From Streptomyces sp. McG3 (lineage in GTDB: Bacteria > Actinomycetota > Actinomycetes > Streptomycetales > Streptomycetaceae): a stretch of 56,394 bases of DNA. Shown one piece after another: positions 30,274-38,052 of this stretch (position 1 is its first letter; the number at the start of each line of letters is the position of its first letter). The notes under the pieces were generated by a model. The model saw only the letters and a program-made list of their open reading frames with translations. It was not told the DNA's origin and did not search any database. The DNA lies in contig NZ_JAAXYC010000016.1 of the NCBI RefSeq assembly GCF_018619185.1, positions 1 to 56,394 of the forward strand, written 5' to 3'. Position numbers and translations under genes: made by a program.

Positions 30274-32181
30274 TCACGCATCGCCGTCCCCCGCCGGTCC
30301 GGCCGCGATCGCGCAGACGCCCTCGGGCTCCGGCTCCCGCGTGTGCTGCGGCTCGGGCTCCCCGGGCCGGTCCGGCAGCCGGCTCCCGGGCGCGGACGCC
30401 CGGTTCGGCACGGGGACGTCGGGCTGCCCCGGGTCCGGCTGTGGACGGCGGTTGGGCTGTGGACGGAGGTGCGGCCCGGGCTGGGTCCAGTGGCCGAGGA
30501 GCCGGGCTTCCGGCGGGGTGGCGAAGGGCAGCGGGTCGCCGTCGGCGTCCACGGTGTCGGCCTCGCGGCGTACCGGGGTGTGCGAGATCAGCTCCAGGTA
30601 AATGCCGCGAAATGCCGCGAGGTTCTGTTCGACGGTGAAGAGTTCGAGCGCGCGGGCCCTTGCGGCGGCCCCCAGGCGTGCTCGACGCTCGGGGTCGCGC
30701 AGCAGCGCGACGCAGGCGTCGGCGAGCGCCTTGGGGTTGCGCGGGGGCACCACCAGGCCGGTGCCGCCGATGACTTCGACGACCGCTCCCACGTCGGTGG
30801 AGACGGTGGCCCGACCGCAGAACATGGCTTCGACGAGGCTGACTGGGAAGCCCTCGACGACGCTGGACAGCACGATCACGCCGCCCGCGCCGTAGGCCTC
30901 GGCGAGGTCGGGGACCTCGGGGCCGCCGATCTCCTCGAAGGTGACCGGGCTGACGCCCTCGGTGTGCGCGCCGGCGGCCTCGTCCGGGAAGAGCTGGGCG
31001 GCCAGGGCCGTGCAGTGGGCGAGGTAGGCGGTGGCCTCGTCGCCGTCCGCCGGGGCGCCGAAGACGCGCAGCCGGGCGCCGGGCTCGGCGCGGCGGACCT
31101 CGGCGAAGGCGTGGAGGAGGGCGATCAGGTCCTTGGACGGCTCGATCCGGCCGACCCAGACCAGTGTGTCGGGGCCGCCGGCGCCCTCGCCCTCGCCGGC
31201 CGCGGCGAGGCGTTCGGCGTCCTCGCCGACCTGGCCGAAGCGCTCGGCCGCCATGCCCGGGTAGACCGTGCGCTGCTTGGCGGGGTCCGCTCCGCAGCGC
31301 TGCTGCCAGCGGCGGACGTGGGTGTTGCCGGGGGTGACGAGCGCGGCCTGCCGGTAGACCTCGGTGGTGAGGCGGCCGTGGAATCCGGCGAGGAGGGCGC
31401 GCACAGGGGTTCCGTACGGGGTGTCGCAGGCGGCCAGGTAGTGCGCGCGCAGCGGGACGCCGTGCTCGGTCACCAGCAACGGCACCCCGAAGAAGCGTTT
31501 GGCCAGGAGCCCCGGGAGGGCGGCCGCTCCACCGGAGGCCGCATGGCAGAGGTCGACCGCCCCGAGGCTCTCCTGGTCGTACCAGTCCAGCGAGAGCGGG
31601 CGCAGCGCGCGTTCCAGCTCGGCGGCGAAGGCGAGGTGGTCGGGGACGGTGGCGCTCTGCACGGTGCGGCCGGTGCCCCGGGCGCGGGAGGCGGCCTCCA
31701 GGATCCGGACGGTGTCCTCGGAGCGCAGGGCGAGATGGAGTCCGCCGCGCTCGCGGGCCAGCTCGGCGAGGCCGTAGAGCCCTTCGGCGAACAGTTCCGT
31801 ACCGGGGCCCTCGCCCGCTTCCGTACCGGCCTCGTCGGGGGTGCAGATCGCGGTGGCGAGGGCGGTGAGGCGGTCGGTGAAGCGCCTGCGGTCGCGCCGC
31901 CCGTAGGACTGTGCGCCCCCGGTCACCAGCCGGGCCAGCAGGCCGCGTTCGCCGCTGCCGCGCAGGGTGCCGTCCTCGGGGGTCCACAGCGGCGCGGTGC
32001 GCACCCGGCTGACCTGGGGCGGCAGCCGGACCCAGCCCTGGTCCTCCTGGTGGGCGGAGCGGCTCAGTGCGAACAGGTCGAACTCGTGCTGCGGCAGCCC
32101 GCGCACCAGTCGGTCGCACCAGAGTCTGGACTCACCGGTCGCATACGGATAACCACCGTCGGTGAGCAGTCCGATCCGCAC
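30274..32181 (-). CDS. PelF-like GT4 glycosyltransferase (DUF3492 domain)
   Basis: This enzyme has 635 aa from GTG 32181. The N-terminus (GLLTDGGYPYATGESRLWCD) is the DUF3492 signature of PelF-type enzymes. Further family features are VDLCHAASGGAAALPG, FFGVPLLVTEHGVPLRAHYL and VTPGNTHVRRW. The GT-B C-terminal half has LVWVGRIEPSKDLIALLHAF, the nucleotide-sugar-binding EGFPVSLVEAMFCGRATV (E-x7-E) and VVPPRNPKALADA. PelF polymerises a GalNAc-rich chain from UDP-sugars in Pel biosynthesis. A Pro/Gln-rich disordered tail of ~90 residues follows the catalytic domain. It is the first gene of the predicted four-gene cluster. The family call is good; the polymer is inferred. Confidence 0.85.
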   Translation of the reverse strand: MRIGLLTDGGYPYATGESRLWCDRLVRGLPQHEFDLFALSRSAHQEDQGWVRLPPQVSRVRTAPLWTPEDGTLRGSGERGLLARLVTGGAQSYGRRDRRRFTDRLTALATAICTPDEAGTEAGEGPGTELFAEGLYGLAELARERGGLHLALRSEDTVRILEAASRARGTGRTVQSATVPDHLAFAAELERALRPLSLDWYDQESLGAVDLCHAASGGAAALPGLLAKRFFGVPLLVTEHGVPLRAHYLAACDTPYGTPVRALLAGFHGRLTTEVYRQAALVTPGNTHVRRWQQRCGADPAKQRTVYPGMAAERFGQVGEDAERLAAAGEGEGAGGPDTLVWVGRIEPSKDLIALLHAFAEVRRAEPGARLRVFGAPADGDEATAYLAHCTALAAQLFPDEAAGAHTEGVSPVTFEEIGGPEVPDLAEAYGAGGVIVLSSVVEGFPVSLVEAMFCGRATVSTDVGAVVEVIGGTGLVVPPRNPKALADACVALLRDPERRARLGAAARARALELFTVEQNLAAFRGIYLELISHTPVRREADTVDADGDPLPFATPPEARLLGHWTQPGPHLRPQPNRRPQPDPGQPDVPVPNRASAPGSRLPDRPGEPEPQHTREPEPEGVCAIAAGPAGDGDA

Positions 32182-32261
32182 GAATACACCCCCGATCTCC
32201 CTTGTGGGCGGCCGCCGTTGAAATGGCGACTCGCAGCGGGACGACCGTAAGCGGATACGCC

Positions 32262-32295
32262 GGTGGCGCGACGGACGGTTGTCCGTCGCGCCACC
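32262..32295. terminator. hairpin terminator downstream of the DUF3152 gene
   Basis: A perfect 14-bp inverted repeat (32262-32275 and 32282-32295) with a 6-nt loop lies in the 264-bp gap between the DUF3152 gene and the PelF-like gene. It should end transcripts from the DUF3152 side, so the PelF-like gene needs its own promoter between 32182 and 32261. Confidence 0.75.
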
Positions 32296-32445
32296 GAAAG
32301 GGGTGAACCGTCGTAACTTTCCCGCCCCGGTCGCGTTCCGTCGCGATACAGCGGTCGGTTGTTACGGAGAGTCAGGCCGGGGCCAGCTCCTTGCGGGCCC
32401 TCCCGCGCGCCGCCGCCGCGGGCCCGACGCGGGGAAGCGCGGGGG

Positions 32446-33903
32446 TCAGCCCTCGGGGTGCACCCAGGGGTTGGGCTTGCACGAGACGCCTTCGAGCTTC
32501 AGGGTCTTGGTCTGCTGCTGCATGACCGGGGCCAGGGCGCCGGGGGTGCGGCAGCTCACGTGGTTGTGGCCCAGCCGGTGGCCGACCTCGTGGTTGATGA
32601 GCATCTGACGGTAGGACAGCAGTTTCTCCGGGCCGAAGGTGGCGGCGCCCTGCGCCCAGCGATAGGCGTTGATCATGACGCGGTCGGTCGCGGCGGAATC
32701 GCAGGAGACGTTGTCGATCGTGGTGTCGAGACCGGATTTCGCACACCAGTCGCCGGTGGTCCCGGGGCTGGCGAGCGTGATCACGAAGTCCGGGGTCCCC
32801 GACGAGACGCGTTCGAAGGTCATCGCGCCGTTGTGCGCCCAGCTCCGGTCGTCGTTGAGCGTCTTCTGCACGGCTTCGGCGAACAGGCCGGCGTCGAGGC
32901 CGAGGCCCTTCTCCACATCGATCCGGTAGCGGTGCTTCTGCCCCTTTCCGGGGGCCTTCGCGAGACCGGGCACCGCCTCGAACGTGCCGCTCGCCTTCAG
33001 GTCCGCGGCCAGCGGAAACGGCTGCGCCATCTTGGCCGCGTACGAGAGGGGCTTCACCTCGGGCTTCACCGAGGGCTGCTCCGGGGTCGGGCGGGCGTCG
33101 GAGCGCGAGGCCTCGCCGCCCGGGCCCTGCCGCTCCACATCGGCGGCGCGCGCGGCGGCCGTGCGGCCGCCGGAGTCCTCGGCGACCTGCCCGGCCACCA
33201 CGACCGCGAGCACGGTGGTCACCGCGGCGGCGGCGATGCCGGTGAACGTCCGCCCCTTGCCGCCCCGGGGCGCGGCGCCTTCGTCCGGCTCCCCGGCATC
33301 GGTGCCGGTGTCGTCCACGCCGTCCGGGGTTCCGGAGGGCGGCGCGGCGGGTCCGTCCGGCGGGGCGTCGGCGTCGAAGGCGTCGACGAACTCCCGGCGC
33401 GGGCCCGGCACCGGGGTGCCGGCGGGCGTCGGCTGCTGCGCCGCCCGGCCGTCCGCGGCGCGCTGGGCCGCGCGCTGGGCGGACACCTGGCGGGCCACGG
33501 CCTGCTGCCGGGCGTCGGCGTCCTGGGGCCCGGCGGACCCGCCGGGATGCGGCCGGGCGTCGGCGGGACGGCTGTCCGGACCGGAGCGCCGGCCCGGGTA
33601 CTGCTCGGACGGCTGCGGACGGGGGGTGCTGAGCGGCGCGGGGGCGTCCTGCCCCTGGCCGTAGCGGGGTACGGGTCCGGTGCCCCAGCCGCCGCCCGGC
33701 TCACGCTGTTCGGGGTGGCCGCCGCGCACCTGCGGGGCGTCGGGGGAGAACGGGCCCTGCCCGCCACCGGTCGGCGCGGGAGCGGTCCGCCTGCGCCGGC
33801 CGCCGCCCGGCGCGGGCCTCGCCGCGGCGCGCTCGCCGCCCGGATCCGTTGCGGCGGCGTCCGGGCGGATCGCCCCGGAGCCCTTTCGACTGTGTCGTCC
33901 CAC
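32446..33903 (-). CDS. DUF3152 membrane-anchored metalloprotease-like protein
   Basis: The protein has 485 aa from GTG 33903. The first ~200 residues are disordered (Gly, Pro, Gln, Ala, Arg). One TM helix (TFTGIAAAAVTTVLAVVVAG) follows, and the extracellular part ends in the DUF3152 domain. HEVGHRLGHNH at 438-448 is a complete HExxHxxGxxH metzincin-type zinc site. Paired Cys residues (DWCAKSG, NVSCDS, VSCRTP, GVSCKP) suggest extracytoplasmic disulfides. This matches Rv3207c. A surface protease is likely, but no substrate is known. Its start lies just downstream of the hydrolase stop at 33912, so the two are probably cotranscribed. Confidence 0.85.
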   Translation of the reverse strand: MGRHSRKGSGAIRPDAAATDPGGERAAARPAPGGGRRRRTAPAPTGGGQGPFSPDAPQVRGGHPEQREPGGGWGTGPVPRYGQGQDAPAPLSTPRPQPSEQYPGRRSGPDSRPADARPHPGGSAGPQDADARQQAVARQVSAQRAAQRAADGRAAQQPTPAGTPVPGPRREFVDAFDADAPPDGPAAPPSGTPDGVDDTGTDAGEPDEGAAPRGGKGRTFTGIAAAAVTTVLAVVVAGQVAEDSGGRTAAARAADVERQGPGGEASRSDARPTPEQPSVKPEVKPLSYAAKMAQPFPLAADLKASGTFEAVPGLAKAPGKGQKHRYRIDVEKGLGLDAGLFAEAVQKTLNDDRSWAHNGAMTFERVSSGTPDFVITLASPGTTGDWCAKSGLDTTIDNVSCDSAATDRVMINAYRWAQGAATFGPEKLLSYRQMLINHEVGHRLGHNHVSCRTPGALAPVMQQQTKTLKLEGVSCKPNPWVHPEG

Positions 33904-33911
33904 GCCCCGGA

Positions 33912-34877
33912 TCAGCTCCCGCCGCAATCGTCCAGCAGTTCCCGGAACGCCTGGGCGACCGCCTCCGGGTACTCCATCATCGCCACGTGCCCCGCGTCGG
34001 GCAGCGTCAGCAGCCGGGCGTCGCGGAAGGCCGCGGACGCCCTGCGTGCCATCCGGTACGAGACGAGCTGGTCCCGTCCGCCGTACACGAGCTGGGTCGG
34101 TGCGAGCACCCGCTCGGCCTGGCGCCACAGTCCGTGCTGGCCGCCCAGGGTGTACGCGTCGACGATGCCCCGGGCCGAACGCGTCATCGCGTCCCAGAAG
34201 TACGGCAGCTCCAGCCGTCGCTCCATCTCGGCCACCGCGTTGCGGAAGGCTTCGTCGGAGACCCGTGCCGGATCGCCGTAACAGAGTGCCATGACTCCGC
34301 GCGTCCGCTGCTCCGCCGTCCAGCCCTTCGTCAGCCGGGAGAACAGGGACGCGACTCCCGGCACCGCGAGGAGACCGGTCGGGACAGCGGGTCGCTGCAC
34401 CCGCCACTCCGGCAGGGCGGGCGAGATCAGGGTGAGGGTGCGCACCAGGTCGGGGCGGACGGCGGCGACCCGGGTGGCGACGGCGCCGCCCAGCGAATTG
34501 CCGAACAGGTGGACGGGCCCCCGCTCCTCCGCGTCCAGCAGCCGGATCACCGCGCGGGCGTGTCCGGTCACCGAGTAGTTGCCGTCGTCCGGGGGCGGCG
34601 AGCCCCCGAATCCGGGCAGGTCGACCGCCTCGCCGTCGACCAGGCCGGACAGCAGCGGCATCAACGCGGACCAGTTCTGCGACGAGCCGCCGAGGCCGTG
34701 CACGTACAGCGCGGGGGGCAGTCCGGTCCGGTCGCCCGGCCGGCAGCGGACGTTCAGGCCGATCCCCGGCAGCGACACGGAGCGCAGCCGTTCGCCGTCG
34801 GCGACCCGGACGGCACTGACCATGGGAGCCACCGCGGCGGCGGCGGCCTGGACACCCGGCAGCTCGGTCGAAGACAT
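33912..34877 (-). CDS. alpha/beta hydrolase
   Basis: This enzyme has 321 aa from ATG 34877. The core is YVHGLGGSSQNW (oxyanion loop), the nucleophile elbow GNSLGGAVA, the acid in YGGRDQLVS and the catalytic His in DAGHVAMMEYPE. There is no signal peptide, so it is probably cytoplasmic. The substrate is unknown. It lies just upstream of the DUF3152 gene on the same strand and diverges from a small acidic ORF at 34988. Confidence 0.88.
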   Translation of the reverse strand: MSSTELPGVQAAAAAVAPMVSAVRVADGERLRSVSLPGIGLNVRCRPGDRTGLPPALYVHGLGGSSQNWSALMPLLSGLVDGEAVDLPGFGGSPPPDDGNYSVTGHARAVIRLLDAEERGPVHLFGNSLGGAVATRVAAVRPDLVRTLTLISPALPEWRVQRPAVPTGLLAVPGVASLFSRLTKGWTAEQRTRGVMALCYGDPARVSDEAFRNAVAEMERRLELPYFWDAMTRSARGIVDAYTLGGQHGLWRQAERVLAPTQLVYGGRDQLVSYRMARRASAAFRDARLLTLPDAGHVAMMEYPEAVAQAFRELLDDCGGS

Positions 34878-34987
34878 GCGGCAATGTTACGAGACGATCA
34901 CGCCCCCATTCATGTGTTCGCCATCACAGGCCGCATCGCGGGGTGGACGGGTAGCTCCTACGCTCAGGGGAAGGAAGGGAGCTGCAC

Positions 34988-35203
34988 ATGACGGTCGACC
35001 CGAGCGACCCGGACACCTTCGAGAACGCCGAACCGGAAGAGGCGGGGCCCGAGGCTCCGGAGGCGGACGCCGCCGAGCAGCGGGCGGATGTCCGCCCCGA
35101 GGAGGACGAACGGGCGGAGAGCGTCGATCCGGACACCGCCAACGAGGCCGATGTGGCGGAGCAGCGCAGGGTGATTCCCTTGGATGAGGACGATTACCGG
35201 TAG
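34988..35203 (+). CDS. small acidic disordered protein
   Basis: This ORF encodes 71 aa from ATG 34988, with GGGAGC about 7 nt upstream. It is Glu/Asp/Ala/Pro-rich with almost no hydrophobic residues, so it should be unfolded. It ends RRVIPLDEDDYR, and the hydrophobic patch RVIPL may be a docking motif. I do not recognise a family. The good SD, and an SD-led gene start just after a divergent promoter region, support it as a real gene. Confidence 0.65.
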   Translation: MTVDPSDPDTFENAEPEEAGPEAPEADAAEQRADVRPEEDERAESVDPDTANEADVAEQRRVIPLDEDDYR

Positions 35204-35370
35204 TACGCCCCGGTTTGCTCACGACCAGGAAGAACTGTGGCTTCCACAGCCGTCCGGTCCATGAAATTCTGCGTCCGCGCCGCGCACACCCGGGTTACCC
35301 AAAAGTACGATGGCTGTACGGCGCAGCGTGCACGGACCGGCTGTGCTGGAACACATATTTGGGAGGCGGC

Positions 35371-36012
35371 GTGACAGCCATCGAGCAGACAGAGGCCGCG
35401 CGCCCGCGGGGTACACGCCTTCCCCGCCGCGCCCGGCGCAATCAGCTGCTGGGCGCCGCACAGGAGGTCTTCGTCGCGCAGGGCTACCACTCCGCCGCGA
35501 TGGACGACATCGCCGAGCGAGCCGGAGTCAGCAAGCCGGTGCTCTACCAGCACTTCCCCGGAAAGCTGGAGCTCTACCTGGCCCTTCTCGACCAGCACTG
35601 CGAGTCCCTGCTCCAGGCCGTGCGCACGGCGCTGGCCTCCACGACGGACAACAAGCTGCGCGTCGAGGCGACGATGGACGCCTACTTCGCGTACGTGGAG
35701 GACGAGGGCGGCGCGTTCCGGCTGGTCTTCGAGTCCGACCTGACCAACGAGCCCGCCGTGCGCGAGCGGGTCGACCGGGTCTCCCTCCAGTGCGCCGAGG
35801 CCATCTCCGACGTGATCGCCGGGGACACCGGTCTGTCCAAGGACGAGTCCATGCTGCTGGCCGTGGGCCTCGGCGGCGTCTCCCAGGTGGTGGCGCGCTA
35901 CTGGCTCTCCAGCCGGTCCACCATCCCCCGCGACACGGCCGTCCAGCTCCTCACCTCGCTGGCCTGGCGGGGCATCGCGGGCTTCCCGCTGCACGGCGTC
36001 GAGCAGACCTGA
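35371..36012 (+). CDS. TetR-family transcriptional regulator
   Basis: This is a 213-aa regulator from GTG 35371, with GGGAGG at 35361-35366. The helix-turn-helix near the N-terminus contains DDIAERAGVSKPVLYQHFPGK, the classic TetR DNA-recognition region. The rest is the all-helical ligand-binding domain. It matches the Rv3208 position next to the DUF3107 gene. The ligand and targets are unknown. Confidence 0.92.
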   Translation: MTAIEQTEAARPRGTRLPRRARRNQLLGAAQEVFVAQGYHSAAMDDIAERAGVSKPVLYQHFPGKLELYLALLDQHCESLLQAVRTALASTTDNKLRVEATMDAYFAYVEDEGGAFRLVFESDLTNEPAVRERVDRVSLQCAEAISDVIAGDTGLSKDESMLLAVGLGGVSQVVARYWLSSRSTIPRDTAVQLLTSLAWRGIAGFPLHGVEQT

Positions 36013-36152
36013 GCCCTCCGGCGGGGAACGTCCGACGCCGTGTTCGCTGCGGGCGTTGCCGGTCGGGCCCTGAGCTCCCCTCCCGCCGGGCTAATGTGGC
36101 TGCGTACGGCGCGGTTCGCCGCGCAAGGACTGACCGTCGGAGGGACATAGCC

Positions 36153-36380
36153 GTGGAGGTCAAGATCGGGGTCCAGCACACGCCCCGCGAGATCGTTCTG
36201 GAGAGCGGGCTTTCCGCCGAGGACGTCGAGAGCGCGGTCGCCGCGGCACTGGGCGGCAAGGCGGAGCTGCTCAGCCTCACGGACGACAAGGGCCGCAAGG
36301 TCCTGGTGCCGGCCGACCGGATCGCGTATGTGGAGATCGGTGAGCCGACCACCCGGCGGGTGGGGTTCGGGGCGCTGTAG
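36153..36380 (+). CDS. DUF3107 (TB9.4-like) small protein
   Basis: The protein has 75 aa from GTG 36153, with GGAGGG at 36139-36144. It begins MEVKIGVQHTPREIVLES and ends RIAYVEIGEPTTRRVGFGAL, the DUF3107 pattern seen in Rv3208A/TB9.4. It is conserved in actinobacteria, folds as a small alpha/beta protein, and has no known function. It lies 140 bp downstream of the TetR gene and is closed by a terminator at 36401-36440. Confidence 0.9.
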   Translation: MEVKIGVQHTPREIVLESGLSAEDVESAVAAALGGKAELLSLTDDKGRKVLVPADRIAYVEIGEPTTRRVGFGAL

Positions 36381-36400
36381 TCCACGGACGCGTTGATCAC

Positions 36401-36440
36401 AGGAGCGGCCCGGCGGGAACATCCCCGCCGGGCCGCTCCT
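36401..36440 (+). terminator. strong hairpin terminator after DUF3107 gene
   Basis: A perfect 17-bp inverted repeat (36401-36417 and 36424-36440) with a 6-nt loop lies 20 bp after the DUF3107 stop codon. Confidence 0.88.
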
Positions 36441-36580
36441 GTGGTGTGTGCGGGTCTGCGCCCGCCCCGGATCCCGTACGGGTCGGAACGGTCCGCTGGA
36501 GGGTTGCTCCCCGCAGGCTGGGGGTAGTACCGCCTACGACCGATTTGCCCGCCCCGCACACCCCCGCGAGGTGATCCTCT

Positions 36581-36868
36581 GTGATCTGGGAATCCTTCGG
36601 CGCCGCCGTCCTCGGACTCGCCCTGTCCTGGGCGGCGCTCCGATCACTGGCCGACCGACTGCCGTCCGGCCGTGCGGTATATCTCACCGGCGCGCTGGGC
36701 GCCCTGTTCGGCGCGTATCTGACGCACGCCGCGCTGGGTACCGGCCATGTCCTGACGACGCTGATCGGAGCCGTGTCCGTCGGGGCGGTGACGCTGTCGC
36801 TCCTGATCCGACCACGCGGCCGCCGCCTCGCCCGGTCGGCGGCGGCCCAGGGGCCCGCGTCTGCATGA
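36581..36868 (+). CDS. small membrane protein, hypothetical
   Basis: This reading frame gives 95 aa from GTG 36581, with GAGGTG 8 nt upstream. Three hydrophobic segments can be seen (ESFGAAVLGLALSWAAL; RAVYLTGALGALFGAYL; VLTTLIGAVSVGAVTLSLLI), with a basic Arg-rich C-terminus that should lie inside the cell. I do not recognise a named family. It converges with the ferritin-like gene. Confidence 0.6.
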   Translation: MIWESFGAAVLGLALSWAALRSLADRLPSGRAVYLTGALGALFGAYLTHAALGTGHVLTTLIGAVSVGAVTLSLLIRPRGRRLARSAAAQGPASA

Positions 36869-36921
36869 GGCCGGATCGCCAGCCCGACCTGATCCGGACG
36901 AAAGGCCCTGGTCGCGGGGTG

Positions 36922-37668
36922 TTACGCGGCCAGTCCCAGCGCCGCCATCCGCTTGGTGTGGGCCTCGGTGATCCGGGAGAACATCCGGCCCACCTCGGCC
37001 AGGTCGAAGCCGTCCGCGACGCCGCCCACCAGCATCGTCGAGAGGGCGTCGCGGTCGGCGACCACCCGCTGGGCCTGCGACAGCGCCTCGCCCATCAGCC
37101 GGCGCGCCCACAGCGCGAGCCGGCCGCCGAGCCGCGGGTCGGCCTCGATCGCGGCGCGCACCTTCTCCACGGCGAAGTTCCCGTGGCCCGTGTCGTCGAG
37201 CACGGACAGCACCAGGGACCGGGTGTCGGTGTCGAGCCGGGCCGCGACCTCACGGTAGAAGTCGCTGGCGATCGAGTCGCCGACGTACGCCTTGACCAGG
37301 CCCTCCAGCCAGTCGGACGGCGCCGTCTGGCGGTGGAAGTCGTCGAGCGCCTTGGCGAACGGCTCCATCGCGGCGGTGGGGTCCTCGTCCACGGCGGTGA
37401 GCCGCTGGTTGAGCTGCTCGAAGTGGTGGAACTCGGCGGCGGCCATCTTCGCCAGTTCCGCCTTGTCGCCGAGTGTCGGCGCGAGCTTCGCGTCCTCCGC
37501 CAGCCGCTCGAAGGCCGCCAGCTCTCCGTAGGCGAGGGCGCCGAGCAGGTCCACGACCGCGGCGCGGTACTGCGGGTCGGCTGCGGCGGTGGCCCAGTCC
37601 TGGGCGGCGATCCCGGTGGCTGCGGAAGCTTCGGCGGGGGTCTCAGTGGCGTGGTCAGGCGTCTCCAT
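36922..37668 (-). CDS. ferritin-like fold protein
   Basis: This protein has 248 aa from ATG 37668; the frame is open to 37758, but the chosen ATG has the natural length. Diiron-type ligands appear in GELAAFERLAED and AAEFHHFEQL, and further acidic/His residues in DSIASDFYREV and LDDTGHGNF. This suggests a ferritin-like four-helix bundle related to the MiaE or Rv3210c group. The reaction is unknown; a diiron oxygenase or hydroxylase role is possible. It is divergent from the DEAD-box helicase gene, as in M. tuberculosis (Rv3210c/Rv3211). Confidence 0.75.
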   Translation of the reverse strand: METPDHATETPAEASAATGIAAQDWATAAADPQYRAAVVDLLGALAYGELAAFERLAEDAKLAPTLGDKAELAKMAAAEFHHFEQLNQRLTAVDEDPTAAMEPFAKALDDFHRQTAPSDWLEGLVKAYVGDSIASDFYREVAARLDTDTRSLVLSVLDDTGHGNFAVEKVRAAIEADPRLGGRLALWARRLMGEALSQAQRVVADRDALSTMLVGGVADGFDLAEVGRMFSRITEAHTKRMAALGLAA

Positions 37669-38052
37669 GAACGGAACGATAGCCCGCTCCGCGCAGGGCG
37701 GAAGGGCCTGGTCAGCCGGGGGCCTCATACCGTTCCGATGAATTCGTCCAACACACATGCGCGAATCCGGGGTACAGTGGTATTGCGCTTACTGAGCACT
37801 GTGCTGTGCCAGAGGCGCGCCCTTGAATGAGGATGCCCGGTCGGTGGCCCGATCGGCTCCGACCCGACAGCCCTCCACGCGGTGCGTACGACACGTACGA
37901 CTGCGGCTGAGGGGCCCCCTCAGCGGCACGAGCGCTCGAGCGACGGCAGTGGTCCCGCGCCACCCGGCCCATCCACGGCCGGATGACCAACCCCGGCACG
38001 GTACGACCCCCAGCGTTCGCCTCGGACCGCGTCTCACAGAAGAGGCAGCACC
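37669..38052 (+). other. 384-nt upstream region/leader of the DEAD-box helicase
   Basis: No conventional gene is visible here. On the plus strand there is a TACAGT -10-like hexamer near 37772-37777, an ORF ATG 37827-TGA 37910 (27 codons), a perfect hairpin with arms GCTGAGGGG and CCCCTCAGC (37906-37924) over that ORF's stop, and a second ORF (TTG 37823 to TGA 38056) that overlaps the helicase start as CTGA. The combination looks like a regulated leader. Confidence 0.5.
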
